Position numbers and translations under genes: made by a program. This document shows positions 26,601-34,524 of a DNA stretch of 64,000 bases, piece by piece. Under the pieces are notes generated by a model, which was not told the DNA's origin, searched no databases, and was given only the letters and a program-made list of their open reading frames with translations. How positions within the stretch are numbered: the stretch's first letter is position 1; each line of letters begins with the position of its first letter. The DNA lies in contig NC_059551.1 of NCBI RefSeq assembly GCF_905220415.1, positions 7,202,001-7,266,000 of the forward strand, written 5' to 3'. This DNA comes from Colias croceus. Its lineage: Eukaryota > Arthropoda > Insecta > Lepidoptera > Pieridae.

Positions 26601-28807
26601 CTTCTACGTAATAATCATTTGAATAAGTCTACGCCTATGCCAATAATCATATTATTAACACAATTACTGTCTAAAGACGTGCTAAGCTCGTGTTGCTACG
26701 TATTAACAAAAACGATAATGTTTTGTACGGCTAATGGAAATCCCTAACGTCAATAATTACCTATTGGTGTATAACTATTGGACCATTAGTGACAGGTGAT
26801 AAGACTCTTATGTTTGGAATTATAATTCCTCTAATGCATAATATCATTGGGGTTTTCAGGTACCTATAAGTAATTACTAATTAATCTGCGAACGTAGGAA
26901 AGCTACAGGTATACGTATGACAAGGATTCCACTCATCACATAAAACAATCAAAATTTTATGATACCTATTAAAAGTAAAATGGTGTAGATAGATTACATT
27001 CGGTCTTCAGTAAGATGGCATGATTCAATTATTGTGAGCGAAAACGAAACAACTGTAGTCAATTCTGGCTAATTAGCCAATATAAACGTGTCGTTCTCAG
27101 AGCGCTTTTAGCTCTTTAGCTTTCTACTTATAATATCATTGATTCCTAAGCAAATTTTACCTATAAAAAGTTAACACACAACATAAAAATAAACTTATTT
27201 TAAACCAAATTCACAGAGAATACTGGCAACATTCTGGGTGCGAGCGAGTGGAACACCGGCTACCCGTCCACGGCGACGGTGTACCCGAGCTACGCGCCCT
27301 TACAGCCGCCGTACTATAAGCCGGATCCTACGATACATATCCCTACGGGTAAGTTATATGACTATTATTTATTTGCCTGACTAAAGTTAGGGTATCTATT
27401 GCAGGCAATTCACAGATTAAAAATAAGATTTATCCGATATAAGTAACTCGTAGGTAGTATAGTTAGGTATAATATTTTAAAAGTTTTTTTTTTACCTGAA
27501 AATAAACTCAAAACATCATACCATTGCATCAGACAGTTATTTTCGGGTATTCGGGTAAGCGGCAAACGCGGCCTTACTCCGGACACGCTAAATACATATT
27601 ATGTTTAAATAAAGATACTTTTTTTTTTAGTAGACACCAAACTATAATATAAGTTATCTAGTCCAAAATATATAATTTCGCTTGTTGTCATTGAATGTAT
27701 AAAAATAAATTAATAAACATGACGTATCAAAGCATAAATGGCATTTCCGATATTTATCTCCGGCTTAGACTAGTTTTTACGTAGGTAACGCAAGGTGTGG
27801 AAAATACGTAAACTCTCAACTCTGCAATCGTACTGACAAGTCTAATAGCATTCCCCCACTTAATATGTAGTATTAGATGATGTATAACGGGTTTTCCCTT
27901 GTGATAGGTTATGGGGCATGGTCATATTTTACTTAATGTTTTAAATGTTCCAATTTTTTTGCGGCAAGCAGTAAGTTAGCCTTCTGATCTCTATAAAATA
28001 GCTCCGATACATGTTTTTTTTACAAATAACTTAGTACTATGCTCATGGGGTGTCCACTTTACCAACGCTCAGGTGCTTTAAAAGCGCTCTTAATATATCT
28101 ATTTTAATAAATACCACTTTTTATTAATAAATTATGATAACTTTTTTCCAAACTTACAACCCTTATAGCCACATTTTTAAGCAGTATAGCCATATATCTA
28201 TATATTGTATAGACCACTCTCTAAGCTAAAAGAAGCGTACGTCAAATGACAAGAAAAGCAAATAACCGTATTTCTCTTTCCAGTGTTACCAGAAATACCG
28301 CTCAGCCATTCGGACTACAGCGGCTTCCAATCCGGTAGCACGAGCTACGTCAAGGGCAGTCCGACCACCAGCGGCAGTCTCACAGACCTCAACACGTCCG
28401 CCATGGCCGCCCAACGCTACGACACCATGCCGAACAATTACTACAACTCGTGGCCCGGCAACAGTTACAACTACCAGTACAACAACATCAACAACAACCC
28501 CGCCTGCATACAATCCCACACGCCATACATCAACCCCAACCCGCAGATGATCCTCCCCAACCTATATTCCACAGTCAACCAAAACCAAATACACGTCCAC
28601 TTACACAGCTCTGCGGATAAATACAACTTAGAGCAGTACATTCCAAGCGAAATAAAAATAAGTGACATTGATGGCGGTATTTCCATCACCACAGAGCTCC
28701 CTGGAAGTGGGGAAAATAGCGGGCTAGTACAAACGTGCGATACTAGCGACGACGTCAAACATGGCTTATACGCGGCCTCAAACCAAGAAGTGTGGCGGCC
28801 CTATTGA
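5514..28807 (+). CDS. Runt-domain (RUNX) transcription factor, 3' part of gene
   Basis: This is a DNA-binding transcription factor of the Runt/RUNX family, which with a CBF-beta partner (Brother/Big brother in flies) binds RACCRCA sites and controls segmentation, neural, blood-cell or eye development depending on the paralogue. Visible coding exons are 5514-5627, 9070-9237, 27217-27348 and 28284-28807. Their phases agree at every junction (each visible intron is phase 1) and join to 312 codons. The first exon holds the end of the Runt domain (ITISTSPPQVATYQKAIKVT, then VDGPREPRSKT). The next carries an IRAIGFQRPF stretch. The protein ends VWRPY, the Groucho-binding tail diagnostic of the family. 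The first part of the domain is outside the window. The paralogue (lozenge, runt, RunxA or RunxB) is not resolved. Large introns (3.4, 18.0 and 0.9 kb) fit a developmentally regulated gene. Confidence 0.93.
5628..9069 (+). other. Intron of the Runt gene
   Basis: This intron is bounded by GTGAGT and a CTAG-type acceptor. It contains a nested palindrome (7417-7489). A 93-codon open stretch (about 6937-7216) has coding-like composition but no recognised family, no needed phase and no good splice sites. The rest is AT-rich without recognised features. Confidence 0.7.
7417..7489. repeat. Nested palindrome (hairpin within hairpin)
   Basis: The outer arms are 20 bp and exact (7417-7436 TGTGTAGCGCATGTCGCGTG; 7470-7489 its reverse complement). 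Inside lies a second exact 22-bp palindrome (7437-7458, CCGAGTAGGTA and its complement) plus an 11-base spacer. A further 10-bp inverted pair (AAAGTGAAAC and GTTTCACTTT) flanks the structure at about 7381 and 7519, so it may be a small foldback element of roughly 150 bp. Confidence 0.85.
9070..9237 (+). CDS. Runt gene linker exon after the DNA-binding domain
   Basis: The acceptor AACTTCTAG and the donor G|GTATGT bound a 168-bp exon whose phases fit both neighbours. It encodes TNASPHQIRAIGFQRPF, then a basic and charged stretch (SPRLRSLSHEEREYK). The RA-GF-QRPF pattern resembles the region after the Runt domain in insect family members. The reading frame is also open upstream of the acceptor, so the exact start rests on phase and the AG. 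Confidence 0.8.
9954..10373. repeat. Imperfect tandem duplication, about 245-bp period
   Basis: Copy 1 (9954-10132) and copy 2 (10206-10373) share long blocks: the start GTCCTGTCTAT, TTAAAAGCTCGCTCGCT, GGGGCGTTTACAATCC, the CATCAGCACGACG core, a CGGCAATCTGCGCGCG block, CTAATGACGCGCATTA, and the end GATTGACTCATACA. The GC-rich centre is better conserved between copies than the AT-rich edges. No transposon ends are seen. Confidence 0.8.
15670..16402. mobile_element. Candidate TIR element, about 730 bp
   Basis: A 16-bp sequence ATAATAGGCATGACGA at 15670-15685 recurs exactly inverted at 16387-16402. The interior has no transposase frame. Two TGACGTCACG palindromes (about 15847 and 16212) lie towards the two ends. 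The target-site duplication is unclear in the AT-rich flanks, so the element is only a candidate. Confidence 0.5.
19527..20580 (+). mobile_element. Helitron-like element with tandem 5' ends
   Basis: Three units start with TC followed by a (TA)n run and AAAACTCAAAGGTGACTGA, at 19527, 19843 and 20159, a period of exactly 316 bp. Units 1 and 2 are nearly identical; unit 3 diverges part way. Only the last unit reaches a Helitron-type 3' end, with GCGAGCGAAGCCGCGGG then CTAG at 20577-20580, followed by T. Insertion after A and before T and the lack of a target duplication fit Helitrons. No Rep/helicase coding is present, so it is non-autonomous. Confidence 0.75.
22798..23061 (+). repeat. Dispersed lepidopteran repeat
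   Basis: It begins AACCGGCCAAGTGCGAGTCGG and ends GGGTACGGAACCCTAAAAA. An internal inverted pair, GGGTTCCGTAC near the start and GTACGGAACCC near the end, is visible. I recognise this block as a very common interspersed repeat of moth and butterfly genomes. Its transposon class is not certain from sequence alone. Confidence 0.7.
23972..24233. mobile_element. Mariner-type MITE
   Basis: A 262-bp foldback element starts CAGGGTTATTATTGGACCTCC and ends with the near-complement, flanked by TA on both sides. A second inverted pair (TGTTCAGACCATGAAACTGA and its near-complement) lies inside, so most of the element can fold on itself. There is no coding capacity. Confidence 0.75.
24505..24536. repeat. 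Small palindrome, 15-bp arms
   Basis: TACAATAAAATACTC and its exact reverse complement are separated by two bases. It lies in AT-rich intron DNA and no function can be assigned. Confidence 0.7.
25108..25300 (-). mobile_element. Helitron-like non-autonomous copy
   Basis: Read on the minus strand it starts TCTATACTAATATTATAAAG and ends CTAG next to a T. Internal words (TTTGTTTGAACGCGCTAATC, ACTACTGGTCCGAT, GCCCATTTATCGAGGAAG) recur in the copies at 40238-40419 and 52950-53174. This is a widespread short lepidopteran Helitron-like family. It has no coding capacity. Confidence 0.75.
27217..27348 (+). CDS. Runt gene internal exon
   Basis: The acceptor AATTCACAG and donor G|GTAAGT bound 132 bp in the right phase on both sides. 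It encodes a Tyr/Pro-rich stretch (ENTGNILGASEWNTG, then YPSYAPLQPPYYKPDP), consistent with the low-complexity region after the Runt domain. No separate domain is recognised. Confidence 0.85.
27349..28283 (+). other. Last intron of the Runt gene
   Basis: The intron runs from GTAAGT to a strong pyrimidine-rich CCAG. Poly(T) tracts and AT-rich sequence are seen, and nothing else. Confidence 0.8.
28284..28807 (+). CDS. Runt gene terminal exon with VWRPY motif
   Basis: After a pyrimidine-rich acceptor (TTTCTCTTTCCAG) the exon encodes about 174 residues, rich in Ser, Asn, Tyr and Pro (for example NNYYNSWPGNSYNYQYNN), typical of a RUNX activation/repression region. The last five residues are VWRPY followed by TGA, which recruits the Groucho/TLE corepressor. 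Codons here are clearly GC-richer at third positions than the surrounding non-coding DNA. Confidence 0.95.
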
Positions 28808-28938
28808 CAGTACGCTACGTTCCCCGAGAACAATCAACATTCCGTTGTACATATTGTGATATAGTGAACTCAATTCTAGGTAAATTGTATAATAATAGAA
28901 ATCGATTAATGTTAAACATTAATAAGATTGTAAGTGTT

Positions 28939-28967
28939 AATAAATGTATTTATAGAAATTAAATAAA
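28939..28967 (+). terminator. Polyadenylation signals of the Runt gene
   Basis: AATAAA occurs at 28939-28944 and 28962-28967, about 130-160 bases after the stop. This would give a short 3' UTR. Later alternative sites cannot be excluded. Confidence 0.6.
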
Positions 28968-29272
28968 TTAACATATCAAGGTTTAATTACTTTTTTTTCC
29001 ATCCTCATTGCAATTTACAAAAATAGGCACATCCCGCAACCTTTCACTGTGGAACAACAGCCAGATTAAATTTTAAGGAAAAACAATGTTTCAAGGAAAA
29101 TTAATATTAATTATGGCAACACTGATTAACTATAAGCAAAAATTAACTAATTAGCAAGCAAATAAGTGCATTATTATTTTCGAGAAAAAATGGAGATTCT
29201 TCCATCCTACATTTCTACGCTGATGAGATGATGATGATTGATTAATACATTAACATCATGTTATAAAAATAT

Positions 29273-30452
29273 CTTAGATTACAAAATAAAAGACAGATGG
29301 AGCGTTGCCGAACTAAACCGAATAATCACCGAATAATTTATCGTCATTTTCCTTGTCATTTTCAATAAAGCTATGTGTGCTGTCATTTCGCCGCTGCACT
29401 GTATGTACACGGTGCTTCTGTGTGCGTGTAATGTTGCCAGATATTGAAAAATTTCCCAAATTTTTCCCCGACTACGGAAAAAAGAGGGTTATGTTTTTCG
29501 AGTTTATGGATGTATGTATAATATTTATTTGACACGCCCTGCACTATAAACCGTTGGACCGATTTTGAGTTGTGAGGTTTCATTGCAATGATCTGAATTA
29601 TTATGTTAGTGGCGGTAGTGACGTAGGCTATATACATAAATGAGAAGTCAAGTTTTAATTTTTATTTAAATTCTTTTATTACATAAAGTACCTGCCTACT
29701 AAAGTTATATTATATGGACAAAATAATTGTATTCAATTTTTTATTAAATAAATTACATAAAAAAAGTTTCAATATTAACTATAGGTAATAATTATATTAT
29801 TTTTTATTTTTCATAATATATGAATACGAATAGCGGTAGTTTTTAGTCGAGAATACGGGACATTTTATTTTCATCATATCCATCATGGAGTTCACATAAA
29901 TTAAATCGCTAACGAAAACGACTATGACGTTTTTAAGCTTTATAAAAGTAACAAAATAATGTATTATGCTTATTAAAATAATCTAATAATGATCATGAAC
30001 CTTTAGTGCACTATACAAATAATCACATTCACGATCGAAAAATCCAACAGCATTACCCTGAAGATCTTTTAACCATTTTACCGTTTTACCAATAAAAATG
30101 GCAAATTCATTTTCAAAATACTGGCAACATACGTTGAAGTTTTGTATTCCTTCATATCTGTAAAATTATTATTCGTATTAAAGAAATAAATCAGCCAAAT
30201 AATCTACAGAAAACCTGTGAAACGATGTTTTATCTTTTTTTTCGTTTTCGGGAACAAATTTTACAGCGTTTTATTATCACAAGACGGCATTTTTTTACTA
30301 AAATTGCAAACCCTTTTTGACGTATTGCATGACACTTTATGCGCTATAATAGCACTGGTGCAGCGACGTATTTGTTTTTGATTTCGTATTTTCTTTGACA
30401 AGGGCGACGGGCGGTTATCATGCTCCATCTGTACTTTATTTTGTAATCTAAG
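29273..30452. mobile_element. TIR DNA transposon remnant with 8-bp target duplication
   Basis: The element starts CTTAGATTACAAAATAAA and ends with the inverted copy; the arms are about 30 bp with small differences (further ACAGATGGAGC). The flanks carry an exact 8-bp direct repeat AAAAATAT (29265-29272 and 30453-30460). Eight-base duplications are typical of the hAT and P superfamilies. No intact transposase frame remains. A THAP-finger fragment lies just outside at 30794. Confidence 0.75.
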
Positions 30453-30793
30453 AAAAATATATAATATGACATTATTTTTATTAGACCTTAAAATAATTGA
30501 GCATTTTTTTTTCTTTTACTGAATCAGAAAACTTTTGATATCATCACTACATAGTATAAACACAGAATACATAATAGTAGCTAAACGCTACAGAACGGAC
30601 ACTCTCCGCCTCCCGCCAAAATTAAACACTTACCTCACCCCGCACGATCAGACATGTTATGGTACCCATTTCCCCGCAAGGACGATACCAACGACGTCTT
30701 TAGACGAAACGCAACGAAGATTGACAACATTAATCAAATTGACTTAAAGCAATTTTATTATTTTGGATTTGTGATTATCGTTTTTCGTAGAAA

Positions 30794-30964
30794 ATGGTTA
30801 GATATTGTGCTGTTTACGGATGTATTTCATCAGAAAAACGCGAATTTTTTTTTACGCTAGTCACAAATGTGCCAACCATAAAGAGTTTACACACACATTT
30901 GCAGTCTCTACAGTGTGACTGTCAAAACTATAATTTTGTATGGAGTGTCCGGGGTGTGGTATAA
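30794..30964 (+). pseudogene. THAP zinc-finger N-terminal fragment
   Basis: An ATG frame begins MVRYCAVYGCISSEKREFFF, the start of a THAP domain with the first two zinc-ligand cysteines of the C2CH finger. The following residues do not continue the domain and the frame stops after 56 residues. THAP fingers are found in P-element-type transposases and in host THAP proteins. Its place among transposon debris suggests a transposase relic or a gene fragment carried by one. Confidence 0.55.
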
Positions 30965-31065
30965 AACAAAGTCGCTTTCTCTGTCCCTATGTCCTTTGTA
31001 TGCTAATCTTTAAAACTACGCAAAAATTTATAAGTCAAAGCGGGCGAAGCCGCAAGCGGTACTAG
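30961..31065 (+). mobile_element. Short Helitron-like repeat fragment
   Basis: The sequence ends GCGGGCGAAGCCGCAAGCGG followed by ACTAG and T, the terminal pattern of the local Helitron-like families. The upstream part (ACAAAGTCGCTTTCTCTGTC) is a familiar repeat word in moths. The 5' boundary is uncertain. Confidence 0.5.
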
Positions 31066-31128
31066 TAAACTATATCGAGAAAAATAAAAATAATAATATT
31101 ACATGAAATTAGTTACCTATGCATCTTA

Positions 31129-31940
31129 AAGGGCTGATAGACGTACGAACTTTAAAGTCGCGGTTTTAAAGTTCGCGTACTTACTCGGCTCGACGTCGGT
31201 GACACACGTAGAGCTTGGTCAGTAGCTTCTCGCGTGTCACCGATATCGAATGTCTCTATGTCATCAACAGAGGGAATTTTATGTTATTCAGGAATTAAAT
31301 ATAGACATTTTTAATTTAATAACCAGCACTTATTTTTAAGTAAATAGCATTCTAACAAAATAAATGTTCAAAAATTGAAGGATATTTTCTTTTTTACTAT
31401 TATATTTTGAGGGTACTTTACAAAAAAAGAGCGTGTGCGCCGAGCCCACGCGTCAGGAGTGAAACTTCCTTGGCGTGATTCAAAGATACCTTCGCCAATA
31501 TTCAATTATATTATATTCATTCATATTATTTATATTAAATTATATTCATAAAATAAAACTAAAAGAGAAAACGAAATCAGAAAAAGTGGGTGAAAAACTG
31601 GCTTAAAAAAGAGAGCGTTTATCCCAAGTAACTTTGGTGAAGGAGCTACGATGTAGAAGAAAGACTTGCGTAATAATTTAAGGATGCCTGAGCCATTATA
31701 TGATGAACTTTTGCACTTAGTAACACCTATTATATCTAGACAGGCTAGGCTCGCGGCTCGCGGCTCGCGGCGGTGACAGACGTGCGAGCCAAGGCGGGCT
31801 TCGAGTAAAATTTCAAACATGTTGGATCGTCAACGAACTTACTCGACGGTTTCTAAGTACGCGTACTTGGGGTGACACACGAGCGAAAAAGGTCGTCGAG
31901 CCACAAGTTCGCGTACTTACTCGTACGTCTGTCAGCCCTT
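31129..31940. mobile_element. Harbinger-type MITE, 812 bp
   Basis: The left end AAGGGCTGATAGACGTACGA and the right end are inverted near-copies (right end read inverted: AAGGGCTGACAGACGTACGA). TTA flanks both sides (31126-31128 and 31941-31943), the three-base TWA target duplication of PIF/Harbinger elements. Sub-terminal blocks (TTCGCGTACTTACTCG and similar) recur near both ends. No transposase is encoded; the open frames inside are not coding-like. Confidence 0.75.
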
Positions 31941-32217
31941 TTAGTCTGAAAAAAATCTTCCCAGCGTTTTTAATTATATGACCACCACTATATATAACTT
32001 TTAGAACATGAACATAAGATGTAGGTACCTAAATAAAGTAAATTAAAAATGAAATCCATTTGTTGATTGTTCAGTTTTACCTTGACAAAAAAGTTATACT
32101 GTTATGTCATGTCTGGATACAAGTCATTTGAGAAACAACAAATTACAATGTTACCCGTATAAGACAATCTCCATGACTTAATGTAGAAATGTACCTTTAA
32201 CTTATCTAGTTAAAATA

Positions 32218-32305
32218 TTAATGCCTCAACCCCCGGAATCACAGACACAATAGAAAATCTATTGCGTCGTGGTCTCATTGGGCCGCTCTTTGGTCAATGG
32301 GTTAA
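32218..32305. mobile_element. TTAA-flanked mini-element, copy 1 of 4
   Basis: TTAA sits at both ends of an 80-odd bp unit with CCCCCGGAATCACAGACACA near the left end and TCAATGGG at the right. The core ACACAATAGA/TCTATTGCGT is an imperfect hairpin. The same unit occurs at 35882, 37761 and 51648. TTAA flanks suggest a piggyBac-type target, but the terminal repeats are weak. Confidence 0.7.
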
Positions 32306-33017
32306 TTATTAATAATATCCAACTTTACATTACACTCTTGTAACATGAAAATGTAAAATACTAACTTAATTAGATATTTATAAGTAAATGTAGAATTTAT
32401 GCTAGTAAAGTAGCGATATTATCGCTACGAAACCAAACATAGAAACTGGTGACTCAGCCGTTTTTTATGTGTGTAATTGTTACTATATGTTAAATAAAAT
32501 AAAATAACACAACACGTTTGTACAACAATTATCTCGTGGTGCTTGAAACAAACATTACATAAATCACATTGTGAAAAAAGTTTTAATCAATTAGATTTCG
32601 ATACTTTGTAGTATGAAATATCTAAACAAAATACAAACTTATTCATAAGCCTTGAAAAAAACTCTTTTTATATAGGTATTGGTATTTTTCACGTATTTTT
32701 ACAACCCAGAGTGTATGTAGAAATCAGAAATATTATATGTCAATTTTAGGTATTTTTAATTTAGTAGCTGGCATCCCCGTAGGCCGTAGTGTGTATCAGG
32801 GGGGGCACACTCAAAACTGTCATGTAAACGCATAGACGACAGCGACGCGGGCGATGAGTGGTATAACTAAAATTAAAAAAAAAGCCGCCATCTTGTAATG
32901 ATGTGCGACTGTCATTGTCAACCATAGTTTTCAACTTTCGGACGGACGTTGATGCGATTTCGAGGTTATCTCATTTGTTTTTGTTAAATATATCTGTTTA
33001 TCTTTTAAGTTTTTGTT

Positions 33018-33736
33018 TTGGTTAAGTTTTGTTTTGTTATTTTGTTACTTGTTTTATTGTTGTTAACTGTTGTGAACGTTGTGATCATGAGTTTTCAACG
33101 GAGGAGAAAACACGCTAGAAGCTTAGAACTTTTTAAAAACTTGAGAATCCTGCCTCTTGCATGTATTTATATCAAGGAAATTTGTATTTTCATAAAAAAA
33201 CATCCTCAATATTTTAAAACTAATAAAGAAATTGGAAAATTAACAAGATATCCAAACAATTTGTTTTTACCGAGGCCTAAATTAACTTTGTACAAAAAAA
33301 AATGTTCCTTATATAGGTATTCAGATATTTAATAAAATCCCAAAAGACTTGCAAGGGGTTCCTCTTCCAGGATTTAAAAATAAATTAAATAAATACTTAT
33401 TAGAGAATTGTTTTTACAACCTAAATGAATTTCTGTATGATATGAAAAATGTCTAAATAATATAAAATAATGATATTGATATTAATTGATTGACTGTATG
33501 ACTAATGATTTATGTATAACCTAATTTTAAGTGACAATACTCCTGACTCGTATTTTTACTATAAATATCTAATCATTTTCATTCATTATGTCAATTAATA
33601 ATAATTATTGTATGCTATGTAGTTATAGTAAAAACTAAGGTAAAAACATGAATGTTCCTTAATTCTGATCTTAATATCTTTGTATGTACCATGTTTTTAT
33701 GCAATAAATGATTTATTTATTTATTTATTTATTTAG
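33018..33736 (+). pseudogene. 3' end of a non-LTR retrotransposon (LINE, jockey-like)
   Basis: The frame 33018-33332 and, after a shift in an A-run near 33295, the frame to 33456 resemble the last part of a LINE ORF2. Recognisable pieces are LACIYIKEICIFIKKH, a basic NNLFLPRPKLTLY segment, then YIGIQIFNKIPKDLQG and YLLENCFYNLNEFL. An AATAAA and an (ATTT)n tail at about 33709-33736 close the copy. The reverse transcriptase core is missing (5' truncated) and the frame is broken. Confidence 0.7.
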
Positions 33737-33738
33737 AA

Positions 33739-33788
33739 CAAAAGCTTTAGTTATTGCAGTGACTGCACTGAAATAACTAAAGCTTTTG
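33739..33788. repeat. Hairpin, 17-bp arms
   Basis: CAAAAGCTTTAGTTATT (33739-33755) is exactly reverse-complementary to 33772-33788, with a 16-base centre that itself contains AGTGACTGCACT. It directly follows the LINE (ATTT)n tail. Confidence 0.75.
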
Positions 33789-33945
33789 GTTTTAGCAGAT
33801 TTTAGAGGTTTTAGCAATTGTATAGTATATAAATCTCAATTTCAATTTAATAAACGTGAATACCGCTAAAGAAATTGTTTTTTATTCTCACCCCTGGTTG
33901 CCCTCATTACTTATTTATTATTTACTCAACTTACAAGGCAACTTA

Positions 33946-34058
33946 TGGAGTGAGAGTATGTTTACAAAAATATTACTAACGCCACAAAAAGAGTGTTGTC
34001 ACGAAAACGACGCTTTTCTTGGTGTTAGTAATATTTTTGTAAATATACTTTCGCTCCA
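33946..34058. mobile_element. Foldback MITE, 113 bp
   Basis: About 39 bp at each end form imperfect inverted repeats (TGGAGTGAGAGTATGTTTAC on the left, matching TGGAGCGAAAGTATATTTAC read inverted on the right, then AAAAATATTACTAACGCCA-type). TA flanks both ends. The target is of mariner type. There is no coding. Confidence 0.7.
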
Positions 34059-34229
34059 TATCTGGTGCTAAATGTCGATATGCATACTGCATAGCTATAT
34101 ATATATATATACCCCTTTAAAGCATTAGTTATCCTACAAAGTTGCAGATGGCAGCACGTTCCATACATGCACTTATTACCACAGAGTAGCCACTCTATCT
34201 CAGTTATACATCCTTCCTCTATGGTGTGT

Positions 34230-34369
34230 ATTTAAAATGGCGGCGTTGAAGTAGAAGTTTCGTTCATAGTTTTTAATTTCTACTCATATTTACTCGCGAG
34301 TTTAAAGTGTTAAAGTTTTACAAATAAATATATTTATGTTATATCAGATTATTATTCCTTACACAACCT
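34230..34369 (+). other. Probable 5' untranslated first exon of fl(2)d
   Basis: A typical donor (ACCT|GTAAGTATT) at 34370 lies 120 bases before the acceptor CTTGCAG at 34489 that opens the first coding exon. Upstream is AAAATGGCGGCG, a motif common near insect housekeeping promoters. Its ATG opens only a five-codon frame (a possible uORF). The transcription start is not determined. Confidence 0.4.
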
Positions 34370-34524
34370 GTAAGTATTTCACGACTGCTATTGTACCTGT
34401 TTATCTACGTCATTGTTGCAGGAATCTGATAACGGCGCCGAACTAGTACAACCTGTGTTCTAGAATTAACTGTGCTTATTTACTTGCAGTCCAGAGTGCC
34501 TCTTAACGAATTAGTGAGAGTGCA

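Larger units (their letters stand above)
9238..27216 (+). other. 18-kb intron of the Runt gene
   Basis: This large intron separates coding exons of matching phase. Features inside, listed separately, are a tandem duplication (9954-10373), a TIR element (15670-16402), a Helitron array (19527-20580), a dispersed repeat (22798-23061), a mariner-type MITE (23972-24233), a hairpin (24505-24536) and a Helitron-like copy (25108-25300). Short GC-rich islands stand out at about 18490-18640, 19030-19170, 23785-23890 and 24960-25020. They show no convincing exon and are better regarded as possible regulatory DNA. The remainder is AT-rich with no feature I can support. Confidence 0.7.

Noticed and set aside
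28286..28758. Minus-strand frames over the last Runt exon
   Set aside because: They are antisense to the exon ending in VWRPY; low-complexity codons keep the other strand open.
31530..31820. Minus-strand 96-codon frame
   Set aside because: It lies wholly inside the 812-bp TTA-flanked MITE and has no transposase motif.
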